Shown here: in pieces, positions 15,709-21,529 of the stretch
How positions within the stretch are numbered: position 1 is the stretch's first letter
Layout of the letters: every line of letters starts with the position of its first letter
Source of the DNA: Holosporaceae bacterium 'Namur'
Lineage (GTDB): Bacteria > Pseudomonadota > Alphaproteobacteria > Rickettsiales > Midichloriaceae
Direction: 5' to 3'
DNA length: 21,529 nt
Assembly: GCA_014116815.1 (NCBI GenBank)
Contig: JACGYV010000023.1
Coordinates: 1 to 21,529 of the forward strand
The notes under the pieces: model-generated
The model's input: the letters and a program-made list of their open reading frames with translations, nothing else
Databases searched by the model: none
Told to the model about the DNA's origin: nothing
Position numbers and translations under genes: made by a program

Positions 15709-15934
15709 AAAAAAGAAGTCCTCAATAAAGTAGTGTATATGAGGTTATATTGCAATCTTTTCTTATTTTTATTTAACTTAATAAGTCTTATTTATATTTC
15801 TTATATAATTCTTTAATTAATAATTAGTACTCTCTATAAAGGTAATAAGTATGATCTGATTATTACTGAGTGAATCTTATTGTTAGCTTTCTAACTACTT
15901 TTTTATTTCAATATGTTATTGCAATTTAATTCTT

Positions 15935-15963
15935 TTGTTTATACTTTTGCCTACTTATATATT
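15935..15963 (+). promoter_or_regulatory. Possible sigma70-type promoter of the ProQ-type gene
   Basis: TTGTTT (15935-15940) and TATATT (15958-15963) are 17 nt apart, giving a 5' leader of about 27 nt. A TATAAT at 15965-15970 is an alternative -10 box. In such AT-rich DNA chance matches are common. Confidence 0.3.
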
Positions 15964-15996
15964 ATATAATATTCTATAAACCTTTACTTTTATTAT

Positions 15997-16359
15997 ATGC
16001 CTGAAACTAATAAGACAAATTCAAATCCTTCAAACTTGATAACCAATGAAGCTAAGAAACCTAAAAGCTCTTTTTCTAAAGAGGAATATAATAAAACTCT
16101 ACAACTTCTAAGTACTCAATTCCCTAATACTTTTAATGATATGAATTCTAAAATATTAAAGGTTGGCATACATAAAGACTTAAAAGAAAAAACTACTCTG
16201 AGCAGTAATACTATAAAACATTTCCTTAGGAAATACTGCCATGCTAAAAAATATATTGCCGCTCTTATTGAAGGTACTCCACGCTATGACTTAGAAGGTA
16301 ATATAGCAGGCCATGTAACTCCCGAAGAAGCACCTAAAACTCCTGAGCATAATCAATAG
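15997..16359 (+). CDS. ProQ/FinO-domain RNA-binding protein
   Basis: The 120-aa protein has the ProQ/FinO core at about residues 28-108. Landmarks are FSKEEYNKTLQLLSTQFPNTF, LKVGIHKDL, a helix with IKHFLRKYCHAKKYIAAL, then GTPRYDLEGNIAGHVTPEEA. The L-x-x-x-FP, K-x-G-I-x-x-DL, Y-x2-AL-x-x-G and RYDL-x-G elements are the family hallmarks. ProQ/FinO proteins bind structured RNAs, often terminator-like stems, and act as chaperones or stabilisers of small RNAs. This is a minimal form: the FinO core, a short polar N-terminus (1-27) and a 12-residue tail, without the long linker and Tudor-like domain of E. coli ProQ. The start lacks a Shine-Dalgarno sequence. The gene converges on the symporter-kinase gene with 44 nt between stops. 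Confidence 0.82.
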   Translation: MPETNKTNSNPSNLITNEAKKPKSSFSKEEYNKTLQLLSTQFPNTFNDMNSKILKVGIHKDLKEKTTLSSNTIKHFLRKYCHAKKYIAALIEGTPRYDLEGNIAGHVTPEEAPKTPEHNQ

Positions 16360-16383
16360 TATATAAATAATATAATTATTCAA

Positions 16384-16402
16384 AAACCTTTAACTTAGGT
16401 TT
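16384..16402 (-). terminator. Probable terminator of the symporter-kinase gene
   Basis: AAACCT and AGGTTT form a 6-bp stem with a 7-nt loop. It begins 1 nt after the stop at 16404 and ends in a run of 5 T on the minus strand (AGGTTTTTG). The stem is short, but position and T tract fit. Confidence 0.45.
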
Positions 16403-16403
16403 G

Positions 16404-19154
16404 CTACTTTTTAACTATATTCCTTATCTTCTTGGCTTTAGGGAAAGTTAAGGTGAACTCAGTATATTTACCTAAAACTGACTTACATTCAATATAGCCG
16501 CCCATATCCTGCATTACCATCTTACAGAAGGCAAGCCCGATACCTGTACCGTTTTTACTTTTGCTATAAAATCTGTCGAATATGAAAGGAAGATCATCTT
16601 CCGCTATACCTTTACCATCATCTTTGAAATAAAGCTTATTATTCTCTGCTCTGATTTCTATTTTTACATTTCTGCCACCGTACTTATATGCATTGGTTAA
16701 CAGGTTAGAAAGTAAATGCTTAACATAATGCATTGAGCCGAAGAATGAGAAGTTATTTACAATGTTGATATCTACCCCGTCTTTCTCGGGATTGAGAAGT
16801 TTGTATTCCAATATGCTTGCAGTCACACACTCCTCTATAGTAATATTCTTCTTATCATCGGCAATTACCGTGCTTTTTAGAGAAGCAAGAAGCCCGTCCA
16901 CAGTACTTATACCCTGAGAACTAACTTTAGTTAGCATTTTGCTGAATTCTAATAGAGTATCCCCTTCTTCTTTATCCAATGTTAAAGTATAAGTATTATC
17001 TTTTACTTGTTTATTATTAAAAGCCCCTTGAACTAAATTATTGATAGCCTGAGCACACATATTAAGGGTCGCAAGCGGGCTTTTTACTTCATGCGCCATG
17101 GCACCGCCAAATACATGCATGGTTTCTACTCTCTCTTCCTGTTCTCTCTCACGCTTGCGTAGAAAGAAGAGGGTAGCAAATAAGAAAAATAGGTAAATAT
17201 AGGCTATACGGCCTGTTGTAGTGATTTCCTGAAATACTTCTAAACTAAATCCGCTCTGCTTAAATAAAATGAATCCGCAAAGCGTCCCGATCGAATAAAG
17301 TAATATAAATCTTCTGGCATCTAGAAATAGATAAAGTGAGAATGCAGATAGTATACCGTTAATTACCCAGAAGTCATCTCCAAAACTTACAAACAACATA
17401 TAACTGGACACAAATGGTAAACAAAAAGTAATTAAGAAATACCAATAGTAATGTAAATACTTTTCTAAAAACTTTTTACTAACAATAAATTCCCTAAACA
17501 ACAGAATCATACAGAAAAAGTACCCAATAGTGATTAGGTAAGCAAAAACTTCATGGCCTGGGTTTGAAGTAATATAAAGACTATATAAAAAATAGTAAGA
17601 TAGAGTAAACGTACAGAACCTTTTAATCTCTATTCTATGTCGTCCTGGGTTTTCTGTAAGCAAGCATACGTTAGTTTTAAGCAATTTATACAGAGCTTTT
17701 ATTGGCTCTGTAATTATATTCTTAAATTTGGTAAATAATGAATATTGTATAATTTTTGGCTTCGCCTGAACCTTAAGTCGACCGGTACTTAACTGATAGT
17801 AATGCATACCAAATAAACCAATTGCGCTACCTAAATCGCCCAGGGTTAGACTAATAATAGCGAACTCACCGGCAATAATTCTACCAATCATAGTAAAAAT
17901 GATAGCGATAATCACACTCGCTACAAACGATTTGCTATTACTCCTAAAACCTAAAAACCCTGCAATAGTTGGAATTGCAACTAAAGGCTCCCAGAAATTA
18001 GCTACTAACCATATCAAAGATAGAATATTATTGCTAAATTTGATGAGAATAAGAGAGGATATCGCGAGTATAATAGTAGTAGTTTTTAGGGCAAAAAGCT
18101 GTAAAGCATCGTTCATATTTTGCCTTATTACTCTTAAAATATCATTAACCAAAATAATACTAGTCGCATTTATTTTAGCTTCTGCCATGGACATAATAAT
18201 TGCCATTAACCCGGATATCATTACACCTTTAAGCCCAATAGGTAACTCGCTAATAAATTTCAACAGAGTTTCTTCAGGCATCATATCTGGAAAAGTCATT
18301 TTCATTTTATATGCAATAAGACAAAGGGATGCCGAGAAAGGAAAAGAGATCAAAGCAATCATCTTTAATGCTTTTGTAAGTTGTTCACTATTTTTTGCAA
18401 TTAGACATCTTTGAATAAATGCTGGATCTACTCCAGGTAATAAAAAGAATAGTGCAAAGCTAGCTAGTAGACTCACATTTTCATTAGATAACTTTATATC
18501 TAAATGTGATTCAGGAAGATAGTAAATCAACTCTTCAAGTCCACCTATTTTAGAGAAAATTACTATATAAGATATAGGGATAATAAAAAAGAAGATCGCA
18601 AACTTAAAAATCTCTGTGTAAATAACAGCTCTAATCCCACCTAGAGCAGAATATATTGTAATTATACCATAGCCTATTAGTATACCATATCCTGTTTCTA
18701 TACCTAAAAAATAGTAAAAAACTGAGCCTAAAGCTAACGCTTGTGCTGCAATAACTCCAAAGCTATGGATTGTTGATGCCAAAGCTACTATCAATCGGCC
18801 AGGGGATCCATACAGCTTATACATTATTTCACCTAACGATATACATCCCTTAAACTGTTCAATATTACGCGCGATTACTTTGGTTGTAACCAACCAGTAT
18901 ATGGGTGCAAGCAACTGCCTAACAACAAAAATTGCACCAAATTCATAAAGTTTGCCTGTAATACCAAGAGTACTCCCAGCACCTATATAAGATGAAAATA
19001 TAGCAGAAACTAATATTAAGACAGAAACATCTTTATATCCTATGGCAAATTCTTTTAACGATTTTATTCTTGTTGATTTGTATAAGCCAATTGTTAAACA
19101 TATACACAAAAAAGTAACGATAATAGATAAATCAATTATATTTAATTTTAACAT
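16404..19154 (-). CDS. Sodium:solute symporter fused to a sensor histidine kinase
   Basis: The 916-aa protein has three parts. Residues 1 to about 455 are a sodium:solute symporter (SSS) fold: about 12 membrane helices, with SSYIGAGSTLGITGKLYEFG at 54-73 and SALGGIRAVIYTEIFKF at 169-185, both typical of the family. Residues 515-665 add a second block of about six helices. Residues 675-916 are a complete kinase: H-box AHEVKSPLA with the phospho-accepting H688, N-box LLSNLLTNAYKY with N817 and N821, G1 DDGKG at 845-849, and G2 GTGIGLAF at 869-876. The layout recalls CbrA-type sensors, where transport and sensing are linked. The H-box after a six-helix block also resembles CqsS/LqsS sensors. There is no receiver domain and no response regulator gene in the window, so the partner is unknown. 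The transported or sensed solute cannot be told. No Shine-Dalgarno sequence precedes the ATG. Confidence 0.88.
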   Translation of the reverse strand: MLKLNIIDLSIIVTFLCICLTIGLYKSTRIKSLKEFAIGYKDVSVLILVSAIFSSYIGAGSTLGITGKLYEFGAIFVVRQLLAPIYWLVTTKVIARNIEQFKGCISLGEIMYKLYGSPGRLIVALASTIHSFGVIAAQALALGSVFYYFLGIETGYGILIGYGIITIYSALGGIRAVIYTEIFKFAIFFFIIPISYIVIFSKIGGLEELIYYLPESHLDIKLSNENVSLLASFALFFLLPGVDPAFIQRCLIAKNSEQLTKALKMIALISFPFSASLCLIAYKMKMTFPDMMPEETLLKFISELPIGLKGVMISGLMAIIMSMAEAKINATSIILVNDILRVIRQNMNDALQLFALKTTTIILAISSLILIKFSNNILSLIWLVANFWEPLVAIPTIAGFLGFRSNSKSFVASVIIAIIFTMIGRIIAGEFAIISLTLGDLGSAIGLFGMHYYQLSTGRLKVQAKPKIIQYSLFTKFKNIITEPIKALYKLLKTNVCLLTENPGRHRIEIKRFCTFTLSYYFLYSLYITSNPGHEVFAYLITIGYFFCMILLFREFIVSKKFLEKYLHYYWYFLITFCLPFVSSYMLFVSFGDDFWVINGILSAFSLYLFLDARRFILLYSIGTLCGFILFKQSGFSLEVFQEITTTGRIAYIYLFFLFATLFFLRKREREQEERVETMHVFGGAMAHEVKSPLATLNMCAQAINNLVQGAFNNKQVKDNTYTLTLDKEEGDTLLEFSKMLTKVSSQGISTVDGLLASLKSTVIADDKKNITIEECVTASILEYKLLNPEKDGVDINIVNNFSFFGSMHYVKHLLSNLLTNAYKYGGRNVKIEIRAENNKLYFKDDGKGIAEDDLPFIFDRFYSKSKNGTGIGLAFCKMVMQDMGGYIECKSVLGKYTEFTLTFPKAKKIRNIVKK

Positions 19155-19334
19155 ATAAAATTTTTATTAAGCCTGCTGATGCTCAATTATACACAAATTT
19201 TGTAAGGATTGCAAAAAATTAAGCGCTCAAACTCCATACTATTATGAAGATAAAATTTACCTCTTTATATGTTAGAAAATTAAATAAACTTTCACATAAT
19301 TTATAAGTTTTTTTTGCAGTGGATTATATATTCT

Positions 19335-19490
19335 TTAATAGTCTTTTTGGCATAAAAAACTATTTTTTCCTAAGGTAGAGCTAACCACACTTTTAGCTGT
19401 GAAATTAATTTTATTATTGTGATTATATTTAATTGTACAGAAAGTTAGAGCAACAATCCCTAATACAAAAGCTTTTTTAAAAATAGACAT
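19335..19490 (-). CDS. 51-aa signal-anchored or secreted small protein
   Basis: This frame is supported by its translation start: GAGG at 19498-19501, 7 nt before the ATG, one of the better ribosome binding sites in the window. The peptide starts MSIFKKAFVLGIVALTFCTI, a classic n-region (KK) and hydrophobic core of a signal peptide or single membrane anchor. A polar 30-residue tail follows with a second Cys near the end (FLCQKDY). LTFC is close to, but does not match, a lipobox because the residue before Cys is Phe. No family is recognised. It is read in the same direction as both flanking genes but far from each, so it is probably its own unit. Confidence 0.5.
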   Translation of the reverse strand: MSIFKKAFVLGIVALTFCTIKYNHNNKINFTAKSVVSSTLGKNSFLCQKDY

Positions 19491-19524
19491 TTTAGAACCT
19501 CATTACTCAAATATATAAAATTTT

Positions 19525-19542
19525 ACACAAAATAATTTGTGT
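19525..19542. promoter_or_regulatory. Small palindrome upstream of the 51-aa gene
   Basis: ACACAAA and TTTGTGT (7 bp) flank ATAA, about 35 nt upstream of the ATG at 19490. The size and place suit an operator. The evidence is the symmetry alone. Confidence 0.3.
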
Positions 19543-19705
19543 CCATAATTATTACAATACAATTTTTATTAAAATATTACTAACAAATAATTTTTATTTG
19601 CTAAAGAGCGTAATACTTACAATAAACTTAGTTGTAATATTTTGAGAATGATTAGAACATAACCAATCTTAATATATTAGGTAAGCTTTTTTAATTTACA
19701 ATGAG

Positions 19706-19777
19706 GAATTCAGGAAAGGGATTTCTTTGCAACAATTATTTTTTAAAATATGTAATATATAACCCAACCCTGAATTC
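19706..19777. repeat. 72-nt element bounded by inverted repeats
   Basis: GAATTCAGG (19706-19714) and CCTGAATTC (19769-19777) are perfect 9-bp inverted repeats. After a 3x3 mismatch the pairing resumes with GGG/CCC (19718-19720 and 19763-19765). The 42-nt centre is AT-rich. The GC-rich ends stand out from the surroundings. It could be a miniature mobile element or a 3' structure for the ankyrin gene, which stops at 19817. No flanking target duplication is visible. Confidence 0.4.
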
Positions 19778-19816
19778 AAGGTAACTTGAACAAAATTAGC
19801 CTTAACTTATAGTTAA

Positions 19817-20425
19817 TTACATCATGATGCAGCAGCCTTTTTCGTTTGTATTTTTCTCTTTTAATTCTTTGGTTTTTCCAGTTTCTCTCCAGTAATTATA
19901 TGCCTCTTTCATTAATTTTTCATCCACCCTTACATCTTTTGGTGCGAATTGAGTTATTAAGTCTAAAGCTGTTGTATGCTTATTATTCTCAATATCCAGT
20001 TTAGCTCCGTTCATTACCATCCAACCTAAAAATGGCATGCTAGCCTTTAATGTTGAGTACGGCATATTGGAAAAGGGTTTAACTTCAATATTCATTGTGC
20101 TATCAATTAAATATTTATACATGTTTGCCCATTCGTGTAGTGGGGTATTCCCTTCATTATTTAAAGCATTTAAACTGGAACCTTGAGTCAACATATACTC
20201 TGCATTAACTATGGTATTAGGCTTATCCCCGTTAAATGCTGCAAAAATATGCATAGGTGTATTGCCCTGCTCATCTTCCCTGTTAAAAAATTCATGCTTA
20301 TCTGTAATTTCATTTTTCATTAAATCATATATCCTCTCCACATACTCACTTCCTTGTTTGCGTATCCAATAATGTAAAGGATATGTTTGCTGCCTTCCTT
20401 CAGATGAATAATCAAATGTTTTCAT
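19817..20425 (-). CDS. Ankyrin-repeat protein with C-terminal CaaX box (putative prenylated effector)
   Basis: The 202-aa protein has ankyrin repeats at about 13-45, 52-90 (DEQGNTPMHIFAAFNG), 91-110 (EGNTPLHEWANMYKY) and 130-165 (GWMVMNGAKLDIENNK, then TALDLI). A Lys-rich tail (182-196) leads to GCCIMM and the stop codon. The last four residues, Cys199-Ile-Met-Met, form a CaaX box; Met in the last position is preferred by eukaryotic farnesyltransferase. Cys198 next to it could be a second lipid site. Bacteria do not farnesylate proteins, so the motif would act only inside a eukaryotic host. Legionella AnkB is an established example of an ankyrin effector prenylated this way. Delivery and lipidation are inferred. 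AAGAG about 7 nt before the ATG is a modest ribosome binding site. The coiled-coil gene lies 170 nt upstream on the same strand. Confidence 0.8.
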   Translation of the reverse strand: MKTFDYSSEGRQQTYPLHYWIRKQGSEYVERIYDLMKNEITDKHEFFNREDEQGNTPMHIFAAFNGDKPNTIVNAEYMLTQGSSLNALNNEGNTPLHEWANMYKYLIDSTMNIEVKPFSNMPYSTLKASMPFLGWMVMNGAKLDIENNKHTTALDLITQFAPKDVRVDEKLMKEAYNYWRETGKTKELKEKNTNEKGCCIMM

Positions 20426-20561
20426 TTTTATCTCTTATTAAGTTATTAGGCTTTTTAACAAAAGCTTAATAATTATACATTTTTTACCACGATTTTGTCA
20501 AATATATTTATATATATTTATTATATATATTATTTTAGTATAACAAATGTTAAATTTTAAG

Positions 20562-20587
20562 TATTAAATAAAAATTTTTATTTAATA
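20562..20587. terminator. 26-bp perfect AT-only palindrome, possible terminator
   Basis: TATTAAATAAAAA and its exact complement TTTTTATTTAATA abut with no spacer. It begins 8 nt after the stop of the coiled-coil gene (20596, -). As RNA it would fold into an A-U stem with an internal T run, so a weak terminator is possible. A chance palindrome of 26 bp is unlikely even at this base composition. Confidence 0.4.
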
Positions 20588-20595
20588 TACTACTT

Positions 20596-21402
20596 CTATT
20601 TTGAAGGGCTCTTAGGATTATCAGGATCTTTAGCATCACTACGATTTATCTTACTTTCCCTTTCCTTAACTACTTTTCCGGAAAATTTTCCAAAAACTTT
20701 TTTATTTTTTTCATTAAGTTCATTGTTCTCTTTTGCACTTGTAGTAGTTTCACTTTTATCTGTGGTATGCTTCAATACCTTATCTTCATTGTTAGTAGAA
20801 ACACCTGAAAGCTTAATGGATTCCTTAATTTGGTCACTACTTTTTCTATCTAACTCAGCAGTGGTTTCTTTTTCCTTAGATTGAAGCTCTTGTTTGCTTT
20901 CAATTTTTTCTTTTACTTTCTCCTGGTAGGCACTCATAAATTTATCAAACTCATTTCCAATATCTTTGTTACCTTGAGCATTATTCATTACTGACGCAAA
21001 TTCTTTTACTTCAATTTTTTCTTCTCCTTTTGACATCTTTATCTTTTCCCTAAGCTTATCTTCAATAACTTCCTCAGGTGCATCATGGCCAACTTCCAAT
21101 CTAGTTTCTAAATACTGTAAATATGCTTTAGTTTCTCTCCCAAAAGCGTGTTCAAGCGTATGTATTTTTTCCTTAAAGTGCTTAATCATATTTTCTAATG
21201 TAATAAGCGTACTTTCTTCTTGAGAAGACTGATTTTTTAGTTTTTCATATTGCTTTGTAATTTTACCTAATAAGTCATTTACTTCTTTAAGTTCAGATTT
21301 TGCCTCAATACACCTTTTCTTGAATTCTTCCGGATTTGCAAAATCCTCTACCAATTTTTTTACAGCTTTTATAGCTTGCGGAGAGTTGGGGTCTTTCTCT
21401 AT
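20596..21402 (-). pseudogene. Coiled-coil protein gene truncated at its 5' end by an insertion sequence
   Basis: The frame encodes a Lys/Glu-rich helical protein. From the break at 21402 it reads IEKDPNSPQAIKAVKK and then LVEDFANPEEFKKR, with coding-like composition on both sides of a TTG at 21354. The TTG is therefore probably an internal Leu codon and not the start. Coiled-coil stretches cover about residues 10-85 and 115-165 counted from that TTG. The tail is Ser/Thr/Lys-rich and ends DNPKSPSK. No family is recognised. At 21403 the sequence changes to an IS3-type left end, and the frame then continues through the element with a Phe-rich, non-coding-like reading. The original N-terminus and promoter lie outside the window or are lost. 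Its place next to the CaaX ankyrin gene hints at an effector role, which is unproven. Confidence 0.6.
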
Positions 21403-21529
21403 TGAAGTTCCCCCTTCTGAGTAGACAAGAGAGTCTATATAAGTAAATACTAACTTATAAAAGAGCCGAGGAAAGGAATGAGTAAACTGAGAAAATACAG
21501 TAAGGAATTTAAAGAAGAAGCAGTTAAGC
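21403..21529 (+). mobile_element. Left end of an IS3-family insertion sequence (continues past the window)
   Basis: The element appears to begin TGAAGTTCCCCCTTCTG with AGACA shortly after (21423-21427). A terminal TG, a CCCC run and AGACA are the usual order at IS3-family ends such as IS2. The transposase gene starts 75 nt in, as is usual. The exact boundary rests on where the reading of the interrupted gene breaks. The right end and target duplication are not in the window. Confidence 0.6.
21478..21529 (+). CDS. IS3-family transposase OrfA, N-terminal fragment
   Basis: Seventeen codons are visible: MSKLRKYSKEFKEEAVK. The pattern K-x-R-K-Y-S-x-EFK-x-EAVK is the typical beginning of the helix-turn-helix OrfA protein of IS3-family elements, which binds the element ends. 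The start is set by GAGG at 21468-21471, 6 nt before the ATG. A stop at 21451 closes the frame upstream. The gene runs off the right edge, so whether the copy is intact is unknown. Confidence 0.75.
   Translation, partial: MSKLRKYSKEFKEEAVK

Larger units (their letters stand above)
15413..15996. other. Intergenic region with hairpins and a decayed gene
   Basis: This 584-nt gap holds a transporter remnant (15444-15596, -), two perfect-stem hairpins (15614-15641 and 15678-15708) and a possible promoter for the ProQ-type gene (15935-15963). The stretch 15710-15930 is AT-rich with no feature seen. Confidence 0.5.
19155..19816. other. Intergenic region with one small gene and inverted repeats
   Basis: Between the symporter-kinase start and the CaaX ankyrin gene lie a 51-aa gene (19335-19490, -), a small palindrome (19525-19542) and a 72-nt inverted-repeat structure (19706-19777). 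Stretches 19155-19334 and 19543-19705 are AT-rich with no feature seen. Confidence 0.5.

Overview
The window looks like an accessory region of an AT-rich, host-associated bacterium. It is most likely a Rickettsiales-type alphaproteobacterium living in amoebae or other protists. The basis is low GC, long non-coding gaps, two ankyrin-repeat proteins, a probable eukaryote-type lipidation tail, a symporter-kinase fusion, decayed gene fragments and an insertion sequence. Lineage is inferred from style; no taxonomic marker gene is present.

Layout: 1-198 (-) start of a membrane protein running off the left edge. 717-3473 (+) a 918-aa protein with two HEPN-type R-x4-H motifs. 3481-9813 (-) a toxin-like cassette, transcribed from 9813 downward. 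It holds a 1693-aa protein with an N-terminal J domain, a Ser/Pro/Thr-rich linker and a C-terminal polymorphic-toxin-like domain. A 104-aa candidate immunity gene starts 1 nt after the toxin stop codon. A 238-aa internally duplicated protein follows, and then a short orphan fragment of a WHH-type nuclease domain. 10195-12420 (-) a 741-aa multi-pass membrane protein with a helical tail. 12827-15412 (+) an 861-aa protein made almost wholly of ankyrin repeats. 15444-15596 (-) a decayed transporter remnant. 15997-16359 (+) a small ProQ/FinO-domain RNA-binding protein. 16404-19154 (-) a sodium:solute symporter fused to a histidine kinase. 19335-19490 (-) a 51-aa signal-anchored peptide. 19817-20425 (-) an ankyrin protein ending in a CaaX box. 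20596-21402 (-) a coiled-coil gene cut at its 5' end by an IS3-type element, whose orfA begins at 21478.

Working together: the 9813-to-3481 block has the order large carrier, variable toxin tip, immunity, orphan immunity, orphan toxin tip. This is the layout of CDI/Rhs-type polymorphic toxins, but here the carrier begins with a DnaJ-like J domain instead of a secretion or Rhs module. The convergent HEPN gene could be another defence or RNase factor. The ankyrin genes and the coiled-coil gene look like host-directed effectors; the CaaX ankyrin protein is the clearest case. The kinase has no response regulator in the window. No tRNA, rRNA or CRISPR array was seen.
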